From assembly GCA_008694505.1 (NCBI GenBank), contig VZDJ01000063.1, positions 327,563 to 391,562 on the forward strand: 64,000 nt of DNA. Reading direction: 5' to 3'. A program made the position numbers and the translations under genes. Positions within the stretch are counted from its first letter, which is position 1. Every line of letters starts with the position of its first letter. Under the pieces are notes generated by a model. The model had not been told where the DNA came from and searched no databases. It saw only the letters and a list, made by a program, of their open reading frames with translations. Positions 45,301-57,300 of this stretch are shown here, in pieces. This DNA is from Cyanoderma ruficeps (lineage: Eukaryota > Chordata > Aves > Passeriformes > Timaliidae).

Positions 45301-48300
45301 ATCTCCCACGAATGTGGTTCCTGCCTGATAACTGGTGCTGGAGAGGGCTGCCAGGGCTTGGGTAGGAGAGATCCAAACCCGGATTTGGGCAGAGGATCGG
45401 AGGCTGTGGATTGGTGGCTGGGTGAGGAGGATGATGGAGCACTGAGTGTGTCACAGCAGGAGGATTCTGGGGCTGCTTCGGGGTCTGAGTGATGGGGAAG
45501 TCATTGAGATGATCCTAAACTGGGATTAACCCACGGAGGGCTCCAGCCCAACCCCTGGGATCCAACCCTCAGTCCATGGAACCCAAGGCTGGTCAATCCG
45601 AGGGGAAGAGCAGCAAGCAGAGCTGCTCAGGAGAAATCTCCCCAGTTTCCCGGCTCTGCAAGATGTCTGCAGGATGTTTTCACCAGCCGAGCCTTTGCCA
45701 GAAGTTCACAGATCAGTTACAAAACAGATGTACCTTTCTTTTTTTTTCTTCTTTCTTTTTTTTTTTTTCCTCTCCCCTTCTTCCTACTGGTAAGGAAGAG
45801 TTTGTGCAGTAATTGCAGGCAGGTTGGGAGATGTTTTCTTCATAATTCTCCTTCTTATGAAATGTTTATGAAACACCTTCCACAAATCAGTTACGCAAGC
45901 GGGCTCTGGGGCTTTGATCATTTTCCATCACCCTCAGTGTGTTTCTTAGTTTGTTTTGCTTTTTGTTTTCGTGTTTAGGCCAGAGATAGGTAAGAAACCA
46001 TCCATCCTCGCAGCTGTTGGAGCCAACAACGGAAGGGACTCTGTCTTTTCCAGCCAGTCACCCTTCCTGTGTTTTTCACTCCGCTTGCTCGGGGGCTGAC
46101 CCTGTTTTTTCGAGGCTGTGAAAAAACATCCAAACATCCACTTGAGATTTGCAAGTGTGATTCCTGCCCTGGCCCAGAGGAGCTCCGGTGCCTCCAGCTG
46201 CCGTTACCTGCTCCCAGCCCTGCCCCGGGCCCCCCCTCAGGGCTCCAGGGGAGGAAGGTGCTGCAGATTCACAGCCAAGAGCCCCCACACCCTACCCTGG
46301 CCCTGGGGGTTTGCAGGTCCTGCTCTTTGCCCTGCTCCTTTTTCCATGGAATTGTTTGGGTTGGGTGATCATCCCATTCCAACCCCTTGCCTTGGGCAAT
46401 GAAGCTTCCACCAGATTGGGTTGCTTTCCTTAAATACTCTTAGTTTTCCCAGTAAAGTTCAGTGGGAACAAAGTCTCTCTGTGACTTGTGGTTCCCCTTT
46501 CCCCCTCCACGGCCATCCTATCAAACAAAGATCCTGAGCAACCCCAGTGGGATCTGCTCCTGGTTTTGCCCAAATCACTGTTTCTCACTTGCAATATTTC
46601 AGCAGAGCTCCCTTCAAATACCCCCACGAGGTGACTCTCTGAGGATTTCATCATTTCAACCTTTGGGGGTTTTTTTGGTTCCTCAAGGAAAACTCTTCCC
46701 ATATTTGCAGGCATTTTCTGCACATCCGAGGCAGATGCACTGGGAAAGGAGGAGGCAACTCCTCCCCTCGTTTTATTAATTCGAAATTTACATTATTTTA
46801 AGGGAGTCTCATGATATTGAGTGGCCTCGCCCACAATGTGTGTGGGTTTTTGGGGTTTTTTGGGGGGTTGGTTTTTTTTTTTCCCTTAATGTACACTTGG
46901 CAATATTGCCGGTTTAGCCAGGGAAAAAACGGAGGAGCGGGATTTGCATAAACCATCCCCAAAGTTTTTTTGGATAGATCCCGAACTCCTGCTCAGGAAC
47001 AATTAGCCAGCTGCAGGCCTGTCGGGGAGAGGAAGAGGAGGGCGAGGTAAATTTGAGCCTAAACCCGATGGAAATAGGTGCGAGGGGGAGAGAAGGATTT
47101 GTGAAGAACAAGCCCCAGGTTCCCGCCCACTGCGCAGGAGGGAGAATTCCAGGGCCGGGGGAAGGAGCAGTGGGAGATGTTGTTGTTTTTAAATCGGGAG
47201 CCGGTGCTTTGCCAAACCCACCTCCCGTTCTCACACGGGGCCATGCCGGGATGGGATACACACCCCTTTCTCCCTGGAGCGCCGCCAGCTCGTCCCGCTT
47301 GGCAGCTGGAAAAATTGATTTCACTTTGGAAATGGCTCGTGCCTCTTCAACACCTCGCTGCTATCGGGACCACGGCTCAGGCGGGATCCAGAGCCCGGCT
47401 CTCTGAGACACCAAAACCTTCCATTTCTTGGGACTGCCCAGCCTTGGATAAAGCAGACAAACATTAATTTTTAAAATTTTTTTAAATAAATTTTTTTTCT
47501 TTTTTTTTGCCTCCGATGGATTCTTTTTAATGCAAAGAACATCCCTAAACCCACGTGCCTGAAGTGACTGGATGGCTCAGGGGTAACGGGGTGTCCTCCT
47601 GAGCCTTTCTGCTCAACATTCAGTGACTTATCGCTGTCGATAGCCAGCGAGAAGATCTTTCCACCCGACTTTTTCTTTTTTTTTTGTGCCCTGCCAGGCT
47701 AAGAGGGATGATCATGCCAACCTGAAAGGTAGGAAAGAGTTGGAATTCATAGCATGTCTACCTCTTGTTGCAAGGAGCAGGGATTATTGCAAAACGAGTT
47801 TCGGCGGTGTCCAGAGCTCAAGTTGTAATGAAAGGGGGTGTTGTAATCACCTTCCCTGCGAGCAGCACCTTCCAAAATGCACAGGGGAATGTTGCAGCTC
47901 CATGTTCTGGAGCTTTTCAGCCTCCTGTGATCCCATTTTCCCCTTTTCTCCTCCCGTGGAGATCCATCAAGGCTTGGGCTCGATGACTGCAGAGGTCTCT
48001 CCCGAGCCGAATTATTCCGTGCATTTCTTTGCTTTGCTCAAACAGGCAGAGAAGCTCCTTCGACCCCAAAAGGTTCTCCTGGGATGGTGTTTGTGGAGCT
48101 GGATTCCTTGTCCCCCTCTGCTGGCAGGAGGTCGCAGGGCCTCAAGGCCCCAGCAGTGGGGCAAGGACCCTCCTCGCCTTTGGGGGATGTGGGGTTTGGA
48201 AGGGACCTGGTGGGTCCTGGGGATGTTCAGTCCCAGGAGTCAGGGGGAATCTTCAGGAGTTTCAAGCCGTGTCCTTTGTAGAGTCCTGGTTTTTCCAGTT

Positions 48301-51300
48301 TTGGGAATTAGAGGCTTTTCTTGCTATGATGAGGAATAATCTTTGTTCACGGTGTTCTCGTGCTCAGGGAAGGTTTGGGTCAATCTTTTCTTGGAGGAGA
48401 GTTCTGTATCTTTTACCTGTCCCCTGTGCATGGACACTCCTCACTCACCTTTCAGGAATTAGCCTAAAAACTTCCAAAATCCTCCCCTTCCCCCTGTCCC
48501 AGNATTTAAGAATCATTATTTCTTTGTGGACAAGAACTTTGCTTGAACATTAAAGTAGCTCAAGAAGACCACTGGACACCTGTGAAGTTTTCCAGTTATT
48601 TTTCCACAGCTTGTAACTGAGGAAGGAGATTTTTCCTTGCAATTTCTTGTTGCTTTTTTGGTAGAAACAGAACAAATGCATTTGGTACCTCGAGTGCTGC
48701 ATTTTCAAGCCTGGGAGATTGCTCTGCTTTTTTGAGGTCTTTTACTCCATGACCTATCCCTTCCCATCCCCTTGTACCATTCTCTGTCTCGTGCAGGGAA
48801 AAATGAGAGGTTTCCCATGTCCAGCCCTCCTACTGGGGCTTGAGTTGTGATCTGGAAAGGGGAATTGCTTCTTGTCTTCATTAAAACTCCACAAAAAGGC
48901 TCTAAACTTTGAAAAGCTGCTTGAAATTGGTTGTTTCCTGAAGTGTTTTAATTGAGCAAAGTGCCAGCCTGCCCTGGGCTTGGCAGAGCAGGAAAACTGT
49001 CCATGGAGAGCGGAGAGCAGGAGTGTGGAATGACCCTGATTTTCAGTGATGGAAACAGCAGAAAATTCCCTGAGAGAAGCCTGTTGGATCCCAGCTGCCC
49101 ACTGCTCCTGCTCTTCCCTCCTCCCTGCTCCCTAATTCTACAATTCCTTTGCTCTTTTGCAGATTAAAACCGAGGACCTCAGCGACTCCTTGCAGTCTGC
49201 TATCCCGCCTCGGTCGGGGCACCTGGTGCAGGGATCATCCATGATGCCAGGGAGCCAAATCGCAGGGGTGAGTGACCTGGCTGCCCCTGGCATCCCGGGA
49301 AAACACGCTGCTCCTGACCCCCTCCCCAAATTCTTTTGGCCAGTGGTGAAAGGAGCCTGAGAGGGTGAGGAACACTGACTTGGAAAAGCGAATCCTCATC
49401 TTCCTCCTCGGCTTTTCCTCGTGGCTTTTCCTGGTTCAAGGGTACACTGGATGAGTGCTGGGATGAGATTTCCTCCGGGGGTTTGTTAAGCAAGGAATTG
49501 GAAAAGTGAATCCTCATCTTCCCCCTCATTTTTTTCCTCGTGGGTTCAAGGGTAGACTGGCCACGTGCTGGGGTGAGATTTGCTCTGAGGGTTTGTTCAG
49601 CTGGGAATTGGAAAAGTGAATCTTCATCGGCTTTTCCTTGTGGGTTCAAGGGTAGGCTGGACACGTGCTGGGGTGAGATTTGCTCTGAGGGTTTTGCTAA
49701 GCAGGGAAACCACCCCATGGTCAGGAAATCCCTCGGACTGGAAATAATTGGAGGCTGAGGCAGCACCATGGGGAAGTGTTTGATAATGTTTGCCCAGCTC
49801 TTCCTCATTCATGAGTGTCTGGTTAATGCCATTGTTGGAGATAGGATTCTAGACCAGATTAACTCCTAATCTGAGCCTGTTGTTGCCTCAGATTGATTAA
49901 TACCAGGGAAGAAATTAATTCCTCCAGGGAATTTTTTTTTCCTAAGGTAAGAAAAGTGGAGTTCAGCACTTTACTCTTGTTAAATTCCAGTGGGAGTCGG
50001 ATGCCAGGCGGCCACAGAGATGCTCAGACATCCCTTTCCTCATTCTTCCATGGGGTATTCAGATGCACTGTACAATTCGGGGATTCTCCAGTTTCCCCCA
50101 GTCTTCAGAACAGTCCCGGGGGAAGCGGTGTTGGTGAGCTGATGCAATTTGCTGTGTGATTTTAGGCACTTCACTGGAAATTCTTTACCTGAAGAAACTG
50201 GAATCTGAGAGGTTTCACTGTTCTAACAACCAGAGTTTGACTGCCTCAAAAAATGTCTTTATCGAGAGTTAACTTTTCCAGGGAAAAGCAGACAGTTCTC
50301 CACATGGATGTCTCTATATTCACCAAATTCTCTTCCTATACTTGAAACTTTTGGACCTGCAGCTCTCCAGCCCCCAAATTCCCCAAATTCAGTGAGAATT
50401 CTACTCCTACACCCGAAACCTTTGGATCTGCAGCCCAAAAACATCACCAAGAGTTGACTTTTCCAGGGAAAAGCAGACAGTTCTCCACATGGATGTCTCT
50501 GTATGCACGGAATCTTCTCCTACTCCTGAAACTTTTGGACCTGTAGCTCTCCAGCCCCCAAATCACACAAATTCAGGGTGGATTTGTGAGGAGATGCTGC
50601 GTGAGGAGCATAAATCCTTGAGTTTAATTGTTCCCTTTGCTTTTTTTCTGTAGGACATGAGCTCTCTCCACACCCTGCAGCAGCTGGTGTTGCTCCCTGG
50701 GCACATGCAGTCAGTCCCCCAGTTCCTTCTGTCCCAGTCTCAGGCAGGACAACAAGGTAAGAGAAAGAAAAGCTGAGGCGATGCTTTTTTGGGGCTTGCC
50801 TAAAAACAGAGGCCAGACAAAATAAAGAGAATGAAAAGCAGTTGCATTTATTGAAGGGCCTGCAGGAACATTCAGGGCACACAAAGCTCCCAGGGGCTGC
50901 ACCTAAAACAGGTCACGGGTTTGCTCACTGTGATAAGTTTGGTCCATTTGCATATTGGGGGGTTAATCTTCCAATTCCAGCTCCAGGTAATGAAGTGATT
51001 TGTCCCAAGTTTGCTGCCCCCAACTCACTTTTGTTCCCATCTCTGGGGCCTGGGGCAGTGAGGTGTCCCTGACTGCCAGGCCTGGAGAGGAATTGTTGTG
51101 TCTGCTCAAAATGGGGAAGCAGCAGCTCACACTGTGTGTGGAGTTTGGAGTTCTACACTAAAGAACTGCAGGATTACAAATAGGTGAAAAATAGAAAAGC
51201 TCAAATCCTAAGACATCAGAGACGGATAAATATTCAGGGAAAACCTCCCTTCTCGTGGAGGTCGGGCTCTCCCAGCCTGTTCCCACAGCGATGTTCCCAC

Positions 51301-54300
51301 CCGGGGATGATCCCAGGGCTGGAGATGCCGCGGCACCTGAGCCCTGTGCGCTCCTCGAGTGCCACCTTGGGGCCAGGCAGGGATCCCAGCCTGGAATTCG
51401 GGACAAATCCAGCCCGACGGCCCCGGAGCTGCTCCTTGGGGAGCTCCCTCCCACTGCTCGTTAACTCCAGAAAGCTCCTCAGAGGCCGGGCTGATCGTCT
51501 GGAGGACGGAGGGTAAATCCCGGGAAGGAGCAGAGCAGGTCCAGCTCAGGCAGGAGCAGCTCCGGGATGAGAGGGAGAGGTTTGGATGTTCCAAAGGTCT
51601 CCCTGCTCCTGGGACGTGGAGAAATCTGCTCCAGGAAAAGGTTGAGAAAGTCCCTGTAATTCTGGTTCTACCCCCAATATTTTTACAGCATTTCTTCCTC
51701 CCCGGGGATGTGGCTGGAGGAGGTTTTAGGCTTTAGTTCAGAACCAAGACCCAAGGGGACTTGGATCCTTTGCTTGTGCCCTTGATTTATCCCAGCACAG
51801 AGCTCCCTCCACATGAACTAAAATTCAGGATTATAACCTTAAATCTCTGCAGCGTGGACCCACTGCTTCACACACTCCAAAAGTGAGTGGGGAATTTATT
51901 TCTTCCTGACAATATACAAATTTTCCTCTCTGCCAAATGATGCTGAGAGATGGATGAAGATACTTGATGAATATTTACAAACAATATTTACAATATTTAC
52001 AAAATTTTGAATTAGTTTGTTTGAAATACGATCAGGACGATCTATTTCTTGCTGCCTGCTTTTATTCATGAAAAATAAACATCTTTTACTGCAAAGCAGA
52101 ATTTGCTGCCTTTGACAGATCAGAATTTATCTGTTCAGTGACTTTTTTTTGGCTGCTGTGTTTGGGTGCCACCCCTTCCAGTTCCAGGCTTGTCCAAGAC
52201 TGGATATTCTGGCCAAGAGCTGGAGCTTTGTGCAGGACATTTCCATTTGCATAGGTGATTGCCAGGTTTTAATGATCCTTATGCGTGCACAGCCAGTGGG
52301 GAGTGAAAATGAAGGCCCAGGTTGGCTTTGTGGAGTTTGGTTCAAGTGGAGTTTTCTTCCTCCTGAAGGAAGGCAGAAGATATTCCAGAATTGTCCCTGG
52401 GGCCAGCAGGGAATGCCCTGAGTGCCTCCTGATCTTGGGCTGTGGGTCCATGAATGGATTCCGTGGGCCTGGCTGGGGGCTGAACCTTTCCAACAGGGAT
52501 ATGGATTTTAGTTTGGTTGTGTTTTGAAGCTGTCAGATCAATTCCCGGGTTTTATTCCTCATCCCCTGTGCAGCCCAAATCCTGACACACCTGAGCCAGG
52601 GCAGGGAGAGCTCTGTAAAGGTGGGAATGAGCAGCCATGCAGATTTTGGGAATCCTGTCAGCCTAAAGATTGCTGCTGAAATCTTCATCTCAGCTGTCAG
52701 ACCGGTGATTCCTGAATCCAACCCTTCATTTCCCTCAGAGCTGGAGCTGAGGTGCTCAATCATGATTTTAAAGACTCCAAATGACAGAGCATCTGCCATG
52801 TCCCAAGGCAAAGCCATTGCAGTGATTAATTACCTGCACGGATAAAAATGTGCCCCTCATTACCAGCCCAGATTTGAAATCCTGAGTTGTTCCAGCGTTA
52901 GGGAAGGCTTATTCCAACCCCAGCCTCAGTAAATAAATGGGATTGTGCACATCAGATCTAAATTAAATAAGAAAAGGCAGAGAGAGAGAGAGAGAGGAGG
53001 GGGGAGTGATTGATTCTGGAGATTATCTGTTTTCCCTTTTATTAGCAGAAGTCCATAAATTTCTATGAATTTCCCTGTAATTGTCAGTTATAATCAATTA
53101 AATAGATTGACTTGCTCTGAGCAAGGTTATAAATCCTCACTAAATTCTATAGGTTTCACTCACAATGGACTCGATACCAACTAAATTTCTAGGGAACTAC
53201 ACAACCTAATCCTGTAGGACATTCCCTCTAAGAGCTATAGGCTTGTACTTGGCACTTTGTCAACTAAACAATCACACAGTCTCCATAAATCCCAGGTTTT
53301 GTTGGCTTTATGGATTTCCCTTCTTTCTTCCTTTCATCATTTCGTGTCAGCTCCGGCACTCTGAAAGAAATTCAATTTATTTGAAATACAGTGGGGTAGG
53401 AAAGAAAGGGTCAGCAGGGCTTCCAAATGACATTTGAAAATGAAATGTAGAATTGAGAGCAGAGTGGGAGGGCTCACGAGATTAACTGGAGGATCAGGGT
53501 GTTTTTAACAAGATCAAGTGGCTGAAAGTTGAAGTCACAAGGGCTCATATTGGAAATAAGATGTCCATTTTCCTAAGAGCTGCAATGATTAAGCACTGAG
53601 AGAGATCCCCACGAGGGATGTAGGAAATTCTCTTCTGTTTGGCACCTCAAATCAAGATTAGAGATCTCTGAAACGCCTGAGAGTGATAAGTGACATGCAG
53701 GGATCAGCAAATGAGATATTTCACTTCTGTCATTATTGTAATGATCCCTTGCAGGCTAAAAAGCCACGGGAAGAACCTTTTCTTTCTCATAATCCAGCTC
53801 AGAGTTTGACACGTCCCTAACAGCTGAAATTTGTGTATTTTGGGCAAGAAATAACAAACGGAGCTTCCCGCTCCGAGCCATCCTGGGGGTGTTCACTGAC
53901 CAGATTCTCTCTTTTTTGTTTTTCCTCCCCCAGCTTTGCAGCCAAACCTCCTCTCCTTCCCTCAGCAACAGGGCAGCCTCCTCCTCTCCCAGCCCGGACC
54001 CAGCCTGGCCTCCCAGGTAAGAACACACCTGAGAGCGTGCTGAACTCCACCCTGCTGCTTGAGGGAGGACAAACGGCGCAGGAAAAAAGTGTGGTTGGCT
54101 CTTTCTGTGACTCTGAGCATCTTTTTGGGGCTGTTTTGGGCAGGCTGTGGGTCGCTCTGGCCTCCCTGGCTCCTCGGTTGAACCCCACCTGGACGTCCCC
54201 CAGCACCTGCAGGTGGCAAAGCACCTGACCCCAGCAGGAGCTTCCGAGGAGCCCAGCGACCTGGAGGAGCTGGAAAAGTTCGCCAAGACTTTCAAACAAA

Positions 54301-57300
54301 GGAGGATCAAGCTGGGCTTCACACAGGTGAAGGAGAGGGAGGGCACGGGGGAGTTTGGGGCAGAGGTGTGGATGAGGGAAAGGCTGGATTAGGTAAATTT
54401 GGGTTATTTTGCAGCATTCCCTTCCAAATACACCAAGAGACAAACCCTTCCTAACCCCTCACAGCCTCGATATCTGCACCTTCCCCGGTATTCAGGGGTG
54501 GGGGCTGTCACTGTAGGACACGAAAGAAAGACTCCAAACATTTCAGAAGGCAAAGAGCAGAGAAAAGAGGCTTTATTGTCTAATTCTTACTGCCTTTTAT
54601 AAGGTGTTCCCACACAGACTGAACATGGTTGGGGAATAGGAACGACACCTCTCTGATCCCACTGGTTAAACCAGAGAAACAGCAAAACACCACCTGGAGA
54701 AAGGTTGTTTGGAGAAAGGAGAGTTGTTTGTCAAGATTATTTGGAGAAGAAGGTTTCTTGAGAAATTTCTCCTTGGGAAAAAGTTGGCAGCTGCTGGCAG
54801 GCTGAAATCTCTCAGGCCCAGAAATATGAAACCCACAGGGGGCAGATTCCTGGGGGGGAAAATCCTCTTTCCCTGGCAGGCAGGTCCTGGAAACGAGACT
54901 GAAGCTTTCCTGCATCGGCCCGAGGGGAAGTTTAGGCTACATTAGGAAGAAATTCTTCACTGCAAGAGTGATTGGGCATTGCCCAAGGAGGTGGAGGAGT
55001 CACTGTTTAAAAAAAAAAAGCCTGACCGTGGCACTCAGTGCCACGCTTTAGTTGATGAAGAGGTGTTGGGTCAGAGGTTGGACTTGCTGACCTCAGAGGT
55101 CGTTTCCAGGCTGGTTAACTCTGACTGTGGGGCTGTGAGGGCCGGGAGGGGTTTCCCTGTGCTCACGCTGGGATTTGGGTGTCCCCTGGCAGGGCGACGT
55201 GGGCCTGGCCATGGGGAAGCTCTATGGCAATGATTTCAGCCAGACCACCATCTCCCGCTTCGAGGCTCTCAACCTCAGCTTCAAGAACATGTGCAAGCTC
55301 AAGCCCCTGCTGGAGAAGTGGCTCAGTGACGCAGGTAGGTGACACCGAGGCAGAAATGCCACCAGCAGGAGGGTGTTGTGCTTTATCTTCTTCTTTGCCA
55401 GAGTCAGGATTAAATGCTTGAGATGGCATTTCCGTTCGGACTCAGACATTTATTAATCCTTATCTTTGTTACAGTCTCACAAACAGTGAGTTCTACAGCA
55501 CTGCTAGATAACAGACTAAAAATGAAGGCCCCTCTCTCTCTCTACAAGGCCTTTTAAGGATAAACTGTCCAATTAAGAAATGACACCTAAATTATTTTTA
55601 CTTTTAACCCAATAAACAACCACCAGTGGCCCGCAATGAGGATTTTTCTATCCAATTCCAAAATCCCACCCAAACCCATGGAGAAGAAGGTGAAAAACAG
55701 AGGCCAGACAGAATTAAGAGAATGAAAAGCGGTTCTATTTATTGAAGGGCCTTCAGGTACTTAGCCTATGCCCTAAACCCTCCATCTTGCTTTATATCTA
55801 TATTACTATATTCTAAACCCTTAAACTTTAAGTTTTGCACCCTGTGACATCACACACTTCTATTCAAACCCCACACCCACAATCCCAGTGCTGTCACTCA
55901 ATTTTGGGAGCCTTTTCTCAGGTGCAGTGCAGTGTTTGCTTGGGGGTCAGTGCCTGTCAGCACAGACAGGCTGGAATTCCCAGTGCCCCGGGCTCCAACA
56001 GGAGAGGATCCATCCAGGAACCTCAGATCCATCCAGGCCCTCTCTGTGTGAGCTGGAAAAGCAGGGGAGGCGTTGCTGAGGTGCTCAGGGATCAGCCCAG
56101 GAGGTGCAGGTGCAAAAGGAAGGGTTTCACGGAGAGGGGAATTCCCAGGGGCAGCAGGATTTGGGGTGGTGTCCTGTGCTGACCTCACAGTCAGCCTCCT
56201 GCTTCACCCAACCCTCCAGGATGTCTGAGGTGCCGGTCACATCTCAGCCACCCCGAGCCAAGTGGTTTGGTCAACATCCTTTTCTGGGTGAAATTAAATC
56301 GTTGGAACACTCCTGGTTCCTGTCAGGGCAGGATGGAAATCAGGCTCACAAAGGAAAAACGGTGTGTGGGTTAAAACATTTTTCTTCTTTGATTTGGACA
56401 AGCTCATTGATGGATTTGGAGCAGTTTTAGTCACCATTAGAGGGAGGATCCACAATGTAGGAACAATCCATCTATTTTAGAAGGCGCCTTTGTTTCGCAG
56501 GAAGTATCTGGGAATGAAAAGAACTCATTATCTCCTTGGATATCTCTCCTTCCCCTCCCTCTTCCCCCAGAATCTGCTCCTTTGGATTCCTCCATGAGCA
56601 CCCCCAATTCCTACCCCTCAGTGAACGAGATGTTTGGACGGAAAAGGAAGAAGAGGACCAGCATCGAGACCAACATCCGCTCCACACTGGAGAAGAGATT
56701 CCAAGATGTGAGGGGAAAATCTTTCTGTCTGTTGGGAACTCTCCCTGAGCCGGTAGCACTGACTCCTCTCCAGAAAACAGGGGTTTTTTGGAGGGTATTG
56801 ATTTGACAGCAAGTTAGAAAATGCTTGAAGAAGCAACAGGAAAAGTGTCAAACCCAAAGAAATTCCCTATTATTTGACAGTAGGTTAAAAAATGCTTGGA
56901 GAAGTTAACAGGAAAAGTGTTAAAGCCAAAGAAATTCCCAATTATTTCCTTGGTGATTGCTGTTCTAAGGGAATTACGATTTTAGCACCACATTTCCCCG
57001 TTATCACCCACGGGGCCAAGGCTGATCTCTGCACTTAACCCCTTTCTTTTTGAGCTGCAAATGTGTCACAGGAGCTCTGTGGCCACAATGCCCCACTTAG
57101 CAGCTCTTGTGAGACCTCGGAACTTGTTGCTCCGAATACTTTTCCTGAACCCATTCAAAAGTGGAGACCTTCTACTTTTTAAGCTCCAAGAATTTCAAGA
57201 AAAATCACTGCAGACACCGGACAGAGCTTTAATCAATAGCACTAAACTGTGCATTGGAAATATCTCAAATCAAAACTGTTCCTGAGCTTGTTTTTTCGTG

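Larger units (their letters stand above)
36930..49162. other. POU2F3 intron 3
   Basis: 12.2 kb, the largest intron, with no recognisable exon. It contains a 35-bp duplication (37004-37072), short AT inverted repeats (37182-37203), CR1 tails (37735-37860 plus, 46340-46425 minus), a long AT-rich inverted repeat (38955-39020) and an octamer at 46942-46949. Single N bases lie at 38642 and 48503. Confidence 0.6.
49268..50653. other. POU2F3 intron 4
   Basis: Largely made of two local duplications (49379-49705 and 50264-50577, listed separately). I looked for the short extra segment that human POU2F3 seems to have at this junction and saw no matching microexon. Confidence 0.6.

Noticed and set aside
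49310..50653. Search for the missing seven-residue microexon, including AG-flanked candidates near 50359
   Set aside because: The best candidate (CTCTCCAGCCCC after an AG) lacks a GT donor at the right phase and sits inside a duplicated repeat.
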